Assembly (NCBI RefSeq): GCF_913054395.1 | Contig: NZ_CAJXIP010000001.1 | Coordinates: forward strand, 1 to 64,000 | Direction of reading: 5' to 3' | DNA length: 64,000 nt | Source: an uncultured Roseovarius sp. | GTDB taxonomy: Bacteria; Pseudomonadota; Alphaproteobacteria; Rhodobacterales; Rhodobacteraceae | Shown: piece by piece, positions 47,232 to 56,004 of the stretch | Position numbering within the stretch: position 1 is the stretch's first letter | How the letters are laid out: every line of letters starts with the position of its first letter | The notes under the pieces: model-generated | The model's input: only the letters and a program-made list of their open reading frames with translations | Told to the model about the DNA's origin: nothing | The model's database searches: none | Translations under genes and position numbers: made by a program

Positions 47232-48906
47232 TGCTGGTCGGATCCCTGCACAAGGCATTACGCGGCGTTGGCCTGGCACTTGTGCTCGCGGTCACGCCGG
47301 TTCTGGCCGGGGCTGGTCAGGCGGGGGATGCCGAGCTTGGGCGCCGTCTGTATTGGGATGGGATCGGCGCCGATGGCAAGCCGGTCACCGGCGTCACCCA
47401 GGGCGATGTCGAGATTTCCGGCGCTCAGTTTTCCTGCGTGAACTGTCATCGCCCAAGCGGCTTTGGCACCTCTGAAGGGGGCAACTATGTGCCGCCGATC
47501 ATGGGCCAGGTGTTGTTCGACAAGAAGCGCCTGGACCGGAACCGGATTTTCAAGGACCTCTATCAAGAGGTGCAACCGCCCAACTTTTGGGCCCGCGTGC
47601 GTCAACCGCGCATGACGAGGTGCTTCTGGCGCGGGCGCTGCGCGAGGGTGTAGATGCCGCCGGTCACGACTTTGATCCGATCATGCCGCGTTACAAGCTG
47701 TCCTCGGCGGATGTCGCAAATCTGGCCGCCTTCCTTGAGACGCTGTCGGCGGATATCGACCCCGGTGTGGACGGGCGCGATATTCACTTTGCCACGGTTA
47801 TCGGTCCCGATGCCGATCCGGCCGAGGCCGAGGCGATGTTGCGCACGCTCAACCTTTACTTTGAGTGGATGAACCGGGACACCGAGGGGGACACCAAAAA
47901 CCCGACCTTCTCGCCGAATTACCGCTCGAATTTCGTGAGTGCCTATCGCTATTGGAACCTGCATGTATGGCGGCTTGAAGGCGCGCCGGAAACATGGCGC
48001 GCCCAGCTTGAGGCCAAATATGCCGAACAGCCGGTCTTTGCCTCGGTCAGCGGTCTGGTCAAAGGCCCGTGGGACGAGATTGGCAAGTTCTGCGATGACA
48101 AGCGTATGCCCTGCATTTTCCCCAACACCGAGTTGCCCACACCGGGCGAGGGGCGTTATGGCTATTCGGTTTTCTTCAACCGGGGCATCCCGCTTGAGGC
48201 CGAAGCCCTGGCGATCCACCTGGGCGATCAGGAAAACCCGCCCGCCCGCGTGGTGCAGCTTCATGGCGCCGGTCCGCAAGGTAAGCGCCCCGCCGCCGCC
48301 TTTGCCGAGACCATGGAGATGGTGCTTGAAAAAACCGAGGTCGAGAGTGTCGAGTATCTTGGCGCAAAAGGGCTTCGTGCCGCTCTGGCACGTCATGCGG
48401 ATGCAGAGGCACTTGTGATCTGGCCGCAGGATGTGGACGAGGCGGTCAAGGTTCTCGCCGAGATCGGGCCGAAGGCAGCGATGATCACGTTGCCATCGTC
48501 AAGCAAGGATAGTGCCGTCGCCGCCTTTTCGCCGGATATGATCGCGCGGACGAAATTGATCTGGCCCTATGACAAGCCGGGGTCTTATCACCCGCGAAAG
48601 TACCGCATCCGCGGCTGGATGCACACGCGTAGGTTGGATGTCACGCACCCGCGCATCCAATTGCAGACCTACTATGCACTGACGATGATCGAATTTGGCC
48701 TCATGCATGCAATCAATGACTTTTACCGTGATTATGTACTTGAAATCATTGAACATGAGGCAGAAAATGAGCTAAATCCGGGCACCCATCCGGAACTGGG
48801 CCTTGGGCCTGGGCAACGCTTCGCCTCGAAAGGCGCATTCATCGCGGAACTGGCACCGGACGAGAGGGTTGGCTACCGCGTTGTGAGTGATTGGATCGTA
48901 CCCTAG
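47231..48906 (+). pseudogene. Cytochrome c plus binding-protein-like domain, frameshifted
   Basis: Frame 1 (47231-47653) encodes a signal peptide, heme motif CVNCH (residues 69-73) and the first half of a cytochrome c domain. The domain then continues in the -1 frame, where AHDEVLLARALREG and MPRYKLSSADVANLAAFLETL give the missing half, followed by about 330 residues (to 48906) resembling a periplasmic substrate-binding fold. The shift lies between about 47580 and 47615 near TTTTGGGCCC. It is a one-base loss, a sequencing error or, less likely, programmed frameshifting. Intact, it would be an exported electron-transfer/sensor protein. Confidence 0.8.
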
Positions 48907-48939
48907 GGTTTTGAGTAATGGGCCCTTACGGTACGTAGT

Positions 48940-48972
48940 GGGCGGTGGGGAAACCCGCCGCCCATGCTTTTT
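48940..48972 (+). terminator. Terminator of the oxidase cluster
   Basis: GGGCGGTGGG pairs with CCCGCCGCCC (one T-G pair, GAAA loop), followed by ATGCTTTTT. It lies between the cytochrome gene and convergent gspO. Confidence 0.8.
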
Positions 48973-48987
48973 AGCGGTTTTATATGG

Positions 48988-49734
48988 TTAACCGATAAGC
49001 CACCACAGGGCCGAGGCCCCGCAAAGATAGGCGCCAAAGGGAATTTCCTGGCCCGATCCCGGATGCTGACCTGTGCGCCATGCCGTGAGTGCCGCCAGAA
49101 CCAGTGCCGCCGAGGCCGCAATAAGCGCCACCATCGGCAGGGCCATCGCACCAAGGCCTGCGCCAATCCCGGCCATCAGTTTGACATCACCCAGGCCGAG
49201 CCCTTCACGCCCACGAAGCCATTGATAGACAATGCGAATAAGAAAGAATACGCCGCCGCCGACCGCCGCCCCAAACGCCGCGTCCACCGGTGTGCGAAAC
49301 GGATCTTCCCAGGCAAGCCCGACGCCGGTCACACACAAAAGCCCGGTCAGCGCATTGGGCAGGCGAAAGGCCGAAAGGTCGCACATCATGAGGCCAAGCA
49401 GTATCCAGAGGTAAAGCGCCCCAAGGATCATCTGAATTGGTGATTGCGCCCCCCAGATCGCCATAATCGCCAACACCGCGCCCGCGATTTCGGCATAAAA
49501 CAATCGCTGCGGGATCGCCTTCCCGCAGGCCCGGCACTGGCCGCCAAGGATCAGCCATGACACCACCGGCACCTTGTCACGCCATGAAACCGGTGATCCG
49601 CAATCCCGACAGCGCGAGGCGGGCGAGATCACGCTTTCGCCACGCGGCAGGCGATCCGCCCAGGCGGCCATGAATGATCCCACCGCCGCGCCGGAGAGGA
49701 TCAGGAAAAAGGCGAGCGGGACGGTGGCGGGCAT
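48988..49734 (-). CDS. gspO: Prepilin peptidase/N-methyltransferase
   Basis: GspO cuts the leader of pseudopilins and methylates the new N-terminus. The 248-residue membrane protein has two CxxC pairs (CRDCG and CRACG) in the methylase zinc domain and catalytic aspartates in MMCDLSAFR and GLGLGDVKLM. ATG at 49734 is preferred over an upstream extension of 26 residues. It is encoded opposite to gspG, back to back across 113 bp. Confidence 0.9.
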   Translation of the reverse strand: MPATVPLAFFLILSGAAVGSFMAAWADRLPRGESVISPASRCRDCGSPVSWRDKVPVVSWLILGGQCRACGKAIPQRLFYAEIAGAVLAIMAIWGAQSPIQMILGALYLWILLGLMMCDLSAFRLPNALTGLLCVTGVGLAWEDPFRTPVDAAFGAAVGGGVFFLIRIVYQWLRGREGLGLGDVKLMAGIGAGLGAMALPMVALIAASAALVLAALTAWRTGQHPGSGQEIPFGAYLCGASALWWLIG

Positions 49735-49847
49735 GGGTGATCCGATGCTTGAAAAGGGGCCGGGCGAGCAAGGCTTTGATTGTACAAGCCGCCCCCTTGG
49801 TCTATGATTCACTTGCTAATCTATATTTTTTACGGACCGATTTTACC

Positions 49848-50312
49848 ATGAAAATCAATACGTCACACCCGCATGCCACCCCTGCCAGATTGACCGGCGA
49901 GGACGGCTTTTCCTTGCTGGAACTGATGGTCGTCGTGGTCATCATGTCGATCCTTGCGCTCGTGGTGATGCCGCGGATCATTGACCGCCCCGATCAGGCG
50001 CGCGTGGCGCGCGTGCAATCGGATCTGGCGGTGCTGAGTGGCGCGGTCAAGCTCTACAAGCTCGACAATTTTCGCTATCCCAGCACCGAACAGGGCCTGC
50101 TTGCCCTGACCGAAGCCCCGACAATCGCACCCGTACCGCAAAATTATGCATCAAACGGGTATATTGATCGCCTGCCGCAGGATCCCTGGGGCAATTCCTA
50201 TCAATATCTTCAGCCCGGAATTCACGGCGAGTTCGATATTTTCACCCTGGGCGCGGATGGTGTCTCGGGCGGGGATGGTGTTGATGCGGATATCGGCTCA
50301 TGGAGCGAATAG
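49848..50312 (+). CDS. gspG: Major pseudopilin GspG
   Basis: The 154-residue pseudopilin has the cleavage site GEDG|FSLLELMVVV, with Glu at +5, and the GspG calcium-site area (DPWGNSYQYLQPG and FTLGADG). GspG polymerises into the T2SS pseudopilus that pushes cargo through the secretin. It starts the gspGHIJKLMN run; its end overlaps gspH by 13 bp. Confidence 0.93.
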   Translation: MKINTSHPHATPARLTGEDGFSLLELMVVVVIMSILALVVMPRIIDRPDQARVARVQSDLAVLSGAVKLYKLDNFRYPSTEQGLLALTEAPTIAPVPQNYASNGYIDRLPQDPWGNSYQYLQPGIHGEFDIFTLGADGVSGGDGVDADIGSWSE

Positions 50313-50788
50313 GACCAGCGTCCGAATACGGATTTACCCTTCTTGAGATGGTGATCGTGGTCGCTGTGATCGCGGTTTTGTCGATTACCGCAACCTTCTC
50401 GGTGACACAGCGCAAAGGCGGCGAAAGCGATGTTCTGCGCTTTGGCGCGGCTTATGATCGGTTGCGCGATGCGGCCATTCTTGGCCATGAGCCACGCGGT
50501 GTCGCGCTTGTGCCCGAAGGCTGGCAGGTGCTTTTACCCCCCAGGCCGGGGGCGCCGGACGAGGGATGGCAACCCATTGGCCGCGCGCAGAAATTTCGCG
50601 GTGAAATGCGGTTTCAAAGTGCCAGTGGCCAGATCATACCCACGGAACTGGCTCGCGTGGCAGGACCCGATCTGGTGTTTTTGCCCGACGGTCAGGTAAC
50701 CCGTTTTGACATAAGTTTCATCACCAATGGCACCGTCATGCGCTGTTACTCGGCAGGGCTGAACGGTCTCGCCTGCGAGGGGATATGA
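50300..50788 (+). CDS. gspH: Minor pseudopilin GspH
   Basis: The 162-residue protein has the type IV prepilin site EYG|FTLLEMVIVV and a beta-rich C-terminal domain. It is a minor pseudopilin by position between gspG and gspI. Both its start and end overlap neighbours, indicating coupled translation. Confidence 0.85.
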   Translation: MERIGPASEYGFTLLEMVIVVAVIAVLSITATFSVTQRKGGESDVLRFGAAYDRLRDAAILGHEPRGVALVPEGWQVLLPPRPGAPDEGWQPIGRAQKFRGEMRFQSASGQIIPTELARVAGPDLVFLPDGQVTRFDISFITNGTVMRCYSAGLNGLACEGI

Positions 50789-51174
50789 CCCGGCCCGGCC
50801 CGGATATCCGCGAAGCGGGTGGCACGCGCGGCGTGACCCTGCTGGAGTTGGTGATCGCGGTTTTTGTGCTTTCCATCGGCACCATGGCCGCCCTGCGCAG
50901 TGCCGATCAGGCCGGGCGTGTCCTTGGTGGCGAGGCGGCCCGCGTCATGGCGATGCAAGTGGCCCTCAACCGTGCCGAAGAGCTTCGGCTTTTGGGCGCG
51001 AGCGGGGCGCGCGTGCTTGCCAATCGCGTGACCTACGGCCCCTATGACTGGAAGATCGCGGTGAGCGAAAAGATCACCCGCGCCGGGTTTACCGAGGCGA
51101 CGATTACCACACGTGCCCCGGATCTGCCGGGCGGGCGGGTCGTGGTGATCGCGCGCACAGAGGTGTTGCAATGA
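50785..51174 (+). CDS. gspI: Minor pseudopilin GspI
   Basis: The 129-residue protein has cleavage site TRG|VTLLELVIAV and the short GspI length. GspI starts assembly of the pseudopilus tip with GspJ and GspK. It overlaps gspH and gspJ by 4 bp each. Confidence 0.85.
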   Translation: MTRPGPDIREAGGTRGVTLLELVIAVFVLSIGTMAALRSADQAGRVLGGEAARVMAMQVALNRAEELRLLGASGARVLANRVTYGPYDWKIAVSEKITRAGFTEATITTRAPDLPGGRVVVIARTEVLQ

Positions 51175-51800
51175 CCGTGGCGCCCCAAAACATCCCGGCC
51201 GATGATCGTGGGCTGACTCTTTTGGAGCTGGTCGCGGTCCTGTCGATTTTTGCCATGGTTGCGGTTATGGGGCTTCAGGCGCTTGGCGGGATGATGCGCG
51301 CCCGCGACCGGATCGCCGATGCCGATCACAAGGCAGCAGCGCTGTCGCGGGGCCTTGCCTTGTTGCGCAATGATCTGAAATCCGCCGCGCCGCGTGCCTT
51401 CTGGCCGCCCGAGGGCACCGAGCCGGAACCCGCCTTTCTGGATCAAAGCGCCGATGAGGGTGTTCTTGTCTTTTCCACCTCCGGTCAACCGGTTCTGCCT
51501 GGTGTTCAGGCGGCGGGCCTGTCGCGGGTGATCTGGCGCCATGATCGCAAGAGTGAACGGCTGATGCGGCAGGTCTGGCCGGTATTGCGCCCTGCATCCG
51601 AGGATGCGCTGGCCCCCGAGACAGAGATTTTCGACAGGATCGCGGGCTTTCGCGTGAGTGCCTATGCCGGTCCCGAAGAGGGCTGGGTCGCGGGGTGGGG
51701 ATTGCCGGGGCCGTTGCCGCGCCTCGCTTTGCCCGAGGCGGTCGAGATTCAGTTTGACTCGGATATCTACGGCCCCCTGCGGGTGGTGGTGAGCTATTGA
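51171..51800 (+). CDS. gspJ: Minor pseudopilin GspJ
   Basis: The 209-residue protein has site DRG|LTLLELVAVL and the GspJ element FSTSGQPVLPGVQAAGLSRV with a C-terminal strand near EIQFDSDIYG. It is a tip subunit. The stop overlaps gspK. Confidence 0.88.
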   Translation: MTVAPQNIPADDRGLTLLELVAVLSIFAMVAVMGLQALGGMMRARDRIADADHKAAALSRGLALLRNDLKSAAPRAFWPPEGTEPEPAFLDQSADEGVLVFSTSGQPVLPGVQAAGLSRVIWRHDRKSERLMRQVWPVLRPASEDALAPETEIFDRIAGFRVSAYAGPEEGWVAGWGLPGPLPRLALPEAVEIQFDSDIYGPLRVVVSY

Positions 51801-52723
51801 TGAAACGTGATCGCGGCATAGCCCTGTTGAATGCGCTGATCATGGTGGCGGCGATTTCGGCCGTGGCGACTGGCCTTATGCTGCGGGCCGAAACAAGCCA
51901 GAGCCGTGTCGGGCATCTGCAACTGAGCGAACAGGCTATGCTGCATCTCGACGCTGCGGAATGGTTGATTGATCCGGTGTTGCGCGCCGATTGGGAACGT
52001 GACCAGAATCTTGACCACCTGCGTGAAGGCTGGGCGCTGGAGAGGTTCGAGGCCGATATCGACCGGGCAAAGCTGGCTGGAAAAATCACCGATCTTCAGG
52101 GGCATTTCAACGTCAATGCCCTGAATGATCCGGGCGATCTTGCGGCGGTTCAGGCATTCGAGCGGTTGCTGCGCACACTTGGCCTTCCGCTGGCGCTCGC
52201 GCGCGAGGTGGCCGGTTTCGTTCAGCAGCGCGGGCCGGTTCTAGCCGAAGAATATGGCGCGCGCGATCTGCCGGTGCGCCCGCCCGGCGCCCCGATTGCC
52301 GCGATTGAGGAACTGCGGCTTGTGCGGGGCATGACGGTCGCAGATTACGCGCGGCTTTTGCCATATGTTGCGGCTCTTCCGAAGGGCACGCCGCTTAATG
52401 TGAACACCGCCTCTGCCGAGGTTCTGGGTGCGGTTTTGCCGACGGCCAATCCGGCGGGGGTTGCCCGGCTGATTGCCGATCGTGACCGCCTGCCGTTCAG
52501 CAGCCGGGGTGATTTCAGCGAACGCGCCGAAGGCTTGTTGCATCCGCGTGTGATCGAACAGTCGCAGGCGCCCAAGGGCGGGTTGGGGGTGACGAGCCGC
52601 TGGTTCGAGGCCCGGTTTGACCTTGCTCTCGATGGGCGTATCCTTAGCCGTGTCGTGACTGTAGAGCGCTCTGCGTTGACAGGTGCCGTTGAAATCAAAA
52701 ATCGTCGGGCGGATCCGCTATGA
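51800..52723 (+). CDS. gspK: Minor pseudopilin GspK
   Basis: The 307-residue protein has cleavage site DRG|IALLNALIMV without the +5 glutamate, as expected for GspK. A large helical domain follows (LTDLQGHFNVN-like region KITDLQGHFNVNAL and NVNTASAEVLGAVLP). It caps the pseudopilus. ATG at 51800 overlaps the gspJ stop by one base. Confidence 0.9.
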   Translation: MKRDRGIALLNALIMVAAISAVATGLMLRAETSQSRVGHLQLSEQAMLHLDAAEWLIDPVLRADWERDQNLDHLREGWALERFEADIDRAKLAGKITDLQGHFNVNALNDPGDLAAVQAFERLLRTLGLPLALAREVAGFVQQRGPVLAEEYGARDLPVRPPGAPIAAIEELRLVRGMTVADYARLLPYVAALPKGTPLNVNTASAEVLGAVLPTANPAGVARLIADRDRLPFSSRGDFSERAEGLLHPRVIEQSQAPKGGLGVTSRWFEARFDLALDGRILSRVVTVERSALTGAVEIKNRRADPL

Positions 52724-53922
52724 CCCTTGTTTTAAATCGCAAAAAATCTGCAGGCGCGACGCCGTTCAAGATCCATGATCTCACTTCAAACGGGGACTTT
52801 CCGGGCGAACCATTCGTGGCGCTGGTGCCGGGAACGGCGGCGCCGCTTGTGCGTCTTGCCCTGCCGCAGGCATTGAAGGGGCAGGCGCGGGAACGGGTCG
52901 CGATGCGGCAATTGCGCGATGCTTATGGCGGTTCGGATGACGGGCTTGACCTGCGTCCGGCGCGCCTTGGACGCGCGGGCGATGGATGGCAGCAAGTGCT
53001 TGTTACCGATGCCGACGAACGCCGGGGCTGGGCCCGCGCGGTGGCCCCGGCGGGGGCGCTGTGCCAGGCGGTTCTGCCCGACTACCTGGCCTTGCCCGCG
53101 GCGCCAAACCTTTGGGTGATCGAGGCACGAGGCGCGCAAGTCCGCGCGCGCCTTGGGCCGGAGGATGGCTTTTCCGGCGAGGCCGATCTGGCGCTTGCCC
53201 TTCTGAAAGAGGCGGCACTGACAGAGCCGCCGCGGGCGGTGCTGCGTCTTGGCGATGGCGCGCCTGCGATTGACGCCTTCCTTGCGACGAAGGATTGGGC
53301 GCTCTGCCACAATGTGCAAGAGCTTGCCGATCACGACATCGCACCGCCGCAGACCTTTGGGCAGGGCGAGCCAGGCCTTGATCTGGCGCGCGATCCGGGC
53401 GCCGAGCGCGCCGAGATGCGCCGCACGCTCAACCGGCTGCGCCTGCCCGTCGGGCTTGCGGTTCTGGGGCTGTTGGCATGGAGTGTCGCGACGGTGATCG
53501 AAACCCGCGATCTGCGCGATCAGTCACTGGCCTATCGCAAGAATGCCGAACGCATCCTGCGCGACGTGATGATCCCGACCGGGCCGATCCTTGATATCCG
53601 CGCCCAGGTCAGTCAGCGGATTGATCGCGCCCGCACCGCGCGAAGCGAAGGCGATGCCGAGGCGCGCCCGCTGGATATGCTGCGGCGCGCGGGGGCGGTT
53701 CTTGCCGATCACGATGGCACCATCACGCGGGTCAGCTATCAACCGGGGGCGGGTCTTGTGATTGATCTGCAACTTGAGGATTTCGCGGCGCTCGATGCGC
53801 TGGTCGCCGCGCTGCGCACCGCAGGGGTCGAGCCGCGCGTCGCGCAATCGGTCACCCGCGAGGGGGCAGGCATCGAGGCCGTTCTGGCCATGGCGGTTAC
53901 ACAGAACAGGAGGCGGCAATAA
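52720..53922 (+). CDS. gspL: T2SS platform protein GspL
   Basis: The 400-residue protein has a cytoplasmic actin-like N-terminal domain (about 1-240), one transmembrane helix (LPVGLAVLGLLAWSVATV, about 247-264) and a periplasmic ferredoxin-like domain. GspL recruits the GspE ATPase and binds GspM. Sequence identity of this family is low, so the call relies on architecture and position. Confidence 0.82.
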   Translation: MTLVLNRKKSAGATPFKIHDLTSNGDFPGEPFVALVPGTAAPLVRLALPQALKGQARERVAMRQLRDAYGGSDDGLDLRPARLGRAGDGWQQVLVTDADERRGWARAVAPAGALCQAVLPDYLALPAAPNLWVIEARGAQVRARLGPEDGFSGEADLALALLKEAALTEPPRAVLRLGDGAPAIDAFLATKDWALCHNVQELADHDIAPPQTFGQGEPGLDLARDPGAERAEMRRTLNRLRLPVGLAVLGLLAWSVATVIETRDLRDQSLAYRKNAERILRDVMIPTGPILDIRAQVSQRIDRARTARSEGDAEARPLDMLRRAGAVLADHDGTITRVSYQPGAGLVIDLQLEDFAALDALVAALRTAGVEPRVAQSVTREGAGIEAVLAMAVTQNRRRQ

Positions 53923-54434
53923 TGGGGCTGACAGAGCGAATGATCGGCGGTTTGCTCGGGCTAAGCGGGCGCGAGCGGCTGCTTTTGGCGATGTTGGCGC
54001 TCGTGGTGCTGCCGCTGGGCATGATTTATGGCGTGGCCCTGCCGCTCGGGGATGCGCGCGCGGCGGCCCGGCGCGACGTGGCCGAGGCCCGCGCGACCGA
54101 GCTTTGGGTGGCGGATCAGGCCCTGATCTTTGCCTCGGAAACCGCGGCGATGCGCAATGCGGGGGAGGGGGCAAAAGCCGGGCCGCCGATCGGCATCAGC
54201 GGCATCGAGGCCAGTCTTGTCGAGGCCGGATTGCGCCTGCAGGCAAGCGAACTTGCCAATGCCGCCGATGGGGGCATTACCATGCGGTTTGACGCGGTGC
54301 GGTTCACCAAACTGGCCGAATGGCTTGGCACGCAGGAGAAAAGCTGGGGCTATACGCTTGCCGGTTTCACCTTTGAGAGGGGTGAGCGCGAAGATGTGGT
54401 GGCCGCCGAGTTGCGCCTGGTGGCGCTGCCATGA
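53922..54434 (+). CDS. gspM: T2SS platform protein GspM
   Basis: The 170-residue protein has a short cytoplasmic start, one helix (LLLAMLALVVLPLGMIYGV) and a coiled periplasmic part with a ferredoxin-like end. An AGGAGGCGG site precedes the ATG. It couples to GspL. Confidence 0.82.
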   Translation: MGLTERMIGGLLGLSGRERLLLAMLALVVLPLGMIYGVALPLGDARAAARRDVAEARATELWVADQALIFASETAAMRNAGEGAKAGPPIGISGIEASLVEAGLRLQASELANAADGGITMRFDAVRFTKLAEWLGTQEKSWGYTLAGFTFERGEREDVVAAELRLVALP

Positions 54435-55198
54435 AGCGGTTTCTTCTGATCCTTGCCGGCGTGATGTCCGGCCTTTTTCTTGTCGGGCTGATCGAGGGGC
54501 GCATAGGGCATTTGCGCGGGCTTGCGCCGGGCATGGTGCCGGGCTGGGCCAGTCCGGTTGAAAATGACGCGACGCTCTGGCGCGGTGCGGCACGCGGTTT
54601 GCGCGTGACGGGGCTTCCGGTCGAGGCCGATCTTGGCTGGCGGTTTGCACGGCTCGCGGCATCCGGTGCGATCTGGGATATGACCGTGACGGCACCGGGG
54701 CTTACGGGGCGGGGCGAGATCGGCCTTTCGATGGCGCGGGACCGGGCCGAGATCCGCGCCGGGCGGATCGAGATTTTGCCTGGGGAATGGCCGGGCCCGA
54801 TCAGGGGGCTGACGCTGGACGGTCTTGTCGAGATGACCGGCCTGCGTGCCGATCTGGCCCTGCCGGACCAAAGCCTGCGCGCACTTGGCGCCGGTCTGCG
54901 CTGGAGCAGGGCGCGGATCGACGGGCAAGAGGTTGGTACCGGAGAGATGACCGTTTTGTCGGATCAGGGCGGTGGATGGCGCGCGCCCTTTAGCCTGACG
55001 GGGGATGTGATCGCCGTTTCCGGCAGGCTTGAGGGTCGCTTTGGAAGCCCGGTCGCGGTGTTGGACATGCGCATCGAGGATGCGGGCGCGATGCCGGCGG
55101 ACTGGCAGGGCGCGCTTGACCGGGTGGCCCAGAGAGAGGGCAATGCCTGGGTGGTGCGTCGCGATCTTGATCTGTCGCTGGACTGGCCGCTTTTGTGA
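54431..55198 (+). CDS. gspN: T2SS protein GspN
   Basis: The 255-residue protein has an N-terminal signal anchor and a beta-rich periplasmic domain (repeated VTGLPVEADLGWRF-like strands), as in GspN. GspN is absent from many T2SS and its role is poorly known. It overlaps gspM by 4 bp and ends the forward run; a reversed gene follows 17 bp later. Confidence 0.8.
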   Translation: MKRFLLILAGVMSGLFLVGLIEGRIGHLRGLAPGMVPGWASPVENDATLWRGAARGLRVTGLPVEADLGWRFARLAASGAIWDMTVTAPGLTGRGEIGLSMARDRAEIRAGRIEILPGEWPGPIRGLTLDGLVEMTGLRADLALPDQSLRALGAGLRWSRARIDGQEVGTGEMTVLSDQGGGWRAPFSLTGDVIAVSGRLEGRFGSPVAVLDMRIEDAGAMPADWQGALDRVAQREGNAWVVRRDLDLSLDWPLL

Positions 55199-55214
55199 AA
55201 GGGTGGCGCAGGTC

Positions 55215-55745
55215 TTAGCCGTGCGCGCCGAGGTTTTTGAGTTCCTGCCTGATGTCGTCGCGCCGCGACGCCATGGCCCCGAGCGGATCAAGATCGGGGT
55301 CAAGTGCCATTACTTCTGCCATAGCGGCATCCGCAGCGCGCAGCTTGGCCACGGTCTGCGGCCCGGTGGTGCCTGCGCTTATATCGGACAGTGCGCTTTC
55401 ATGTTTCGCCGCCCCGCTGACGGCCAGAGCGGCGGCGCGGTCGCTGCCTTTGCGGGTATTGGCGAGGGCATCGGCCACCTGGGCGGCCTGATCATAGCGG
55501 CCCGCGCGCAACAGGGCGTGGGAATATTCCAGCCGCATCCGCGGCTCAAGCGGGCCCGATTGCGGGATCAGCAGGGCATAACCGTTGATCGCAGTGTCAT
55601 AATTGCCCGCCTCAAGTGCTTTGCGCGCCGTGCTGTATTTGCGCTGAAACGTGTTGCCCTCACTGATCGTGCCCGGCTCGCAGGCCGCAAGGGCCATCAA
55701 AACGGGCAATAAAATCAAAGGCCTGGCGTGGAAATGAAAGCGCAT
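55215..55745 (-). CDS. TPR-like lipoprotein within T2SS cluster
   Basis: The 176-residue lipoprotein has lipobox LAAC (about residue 22) and two or three tetratricopeptide-like helical pairs (KALEAGNYDTAINGYALLI, LLRAGRYDQAAQVADAL), recalling TadD. ATG at 55745 follows AGGAGG; the frame's upstream extension is unsupported. It lies reversed between gspN and gspD. It might serve as a secretin assembly factor, since no GspS pilotin is seen, or belong to another pilus system. Confidence 0.75.
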   Translation of the reverse strand: MRFHFHARPLILLPVLMALAACEPGTISEGNTFQRKYSTARKALEAGNYDTAINGYALLIPQSGPLEPRMRLEYSHALLRAGRYDQAAQVADALANTRKGSDRAAALAVSGAAKHESALSDISAGTTGPQTVAKLRAADAAMAEVMALDPDLDPLGAMASRRDDIRQELKNLGAHG

Positions 55746-55922
55746 GCGCCCTCCTGAAAATCTCAATAGCCATTCTCTACCACGTCCGGCGAGAGGCGGG
55801 CCAAGGAAAATCGGGGGGTTTTGCGAAAAATCTTGAGGGTGAGTCATATGTGTGTCAGCGGCGGTTTAACAATAGAAACAGGAAAAAAAATCAGCTATGG
55901 TGCTGTACGCAATAATAAAAAG

Positions 55923-55939
55923 CTGTCGATTAACGACAG
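55923..55939. promoter_or_regulatory. Hairpin in gspD upstream region
   Basis: CTGTCG-ATTAA-CGACAG is a perfect 6-bp inverted repeat in an A+T-rich 260-bp region (55746-56004) that probably carries the gspDEF promoter. It could be an operator or attenuator. Confidence 0.35.
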
Positions 55940-56004
55940 GTCGGACCAAGAGGCAACACTAGCGGACGGGCGGTATTCATTTATGATGTTCGTGATTTGT
56001 AACG

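Noticed and set aside
41713..48906. Recent mobile island
   Set aside because: No integrase, transposase, target duplication or tRNA junction was seen; transfer is possible but unsupported.
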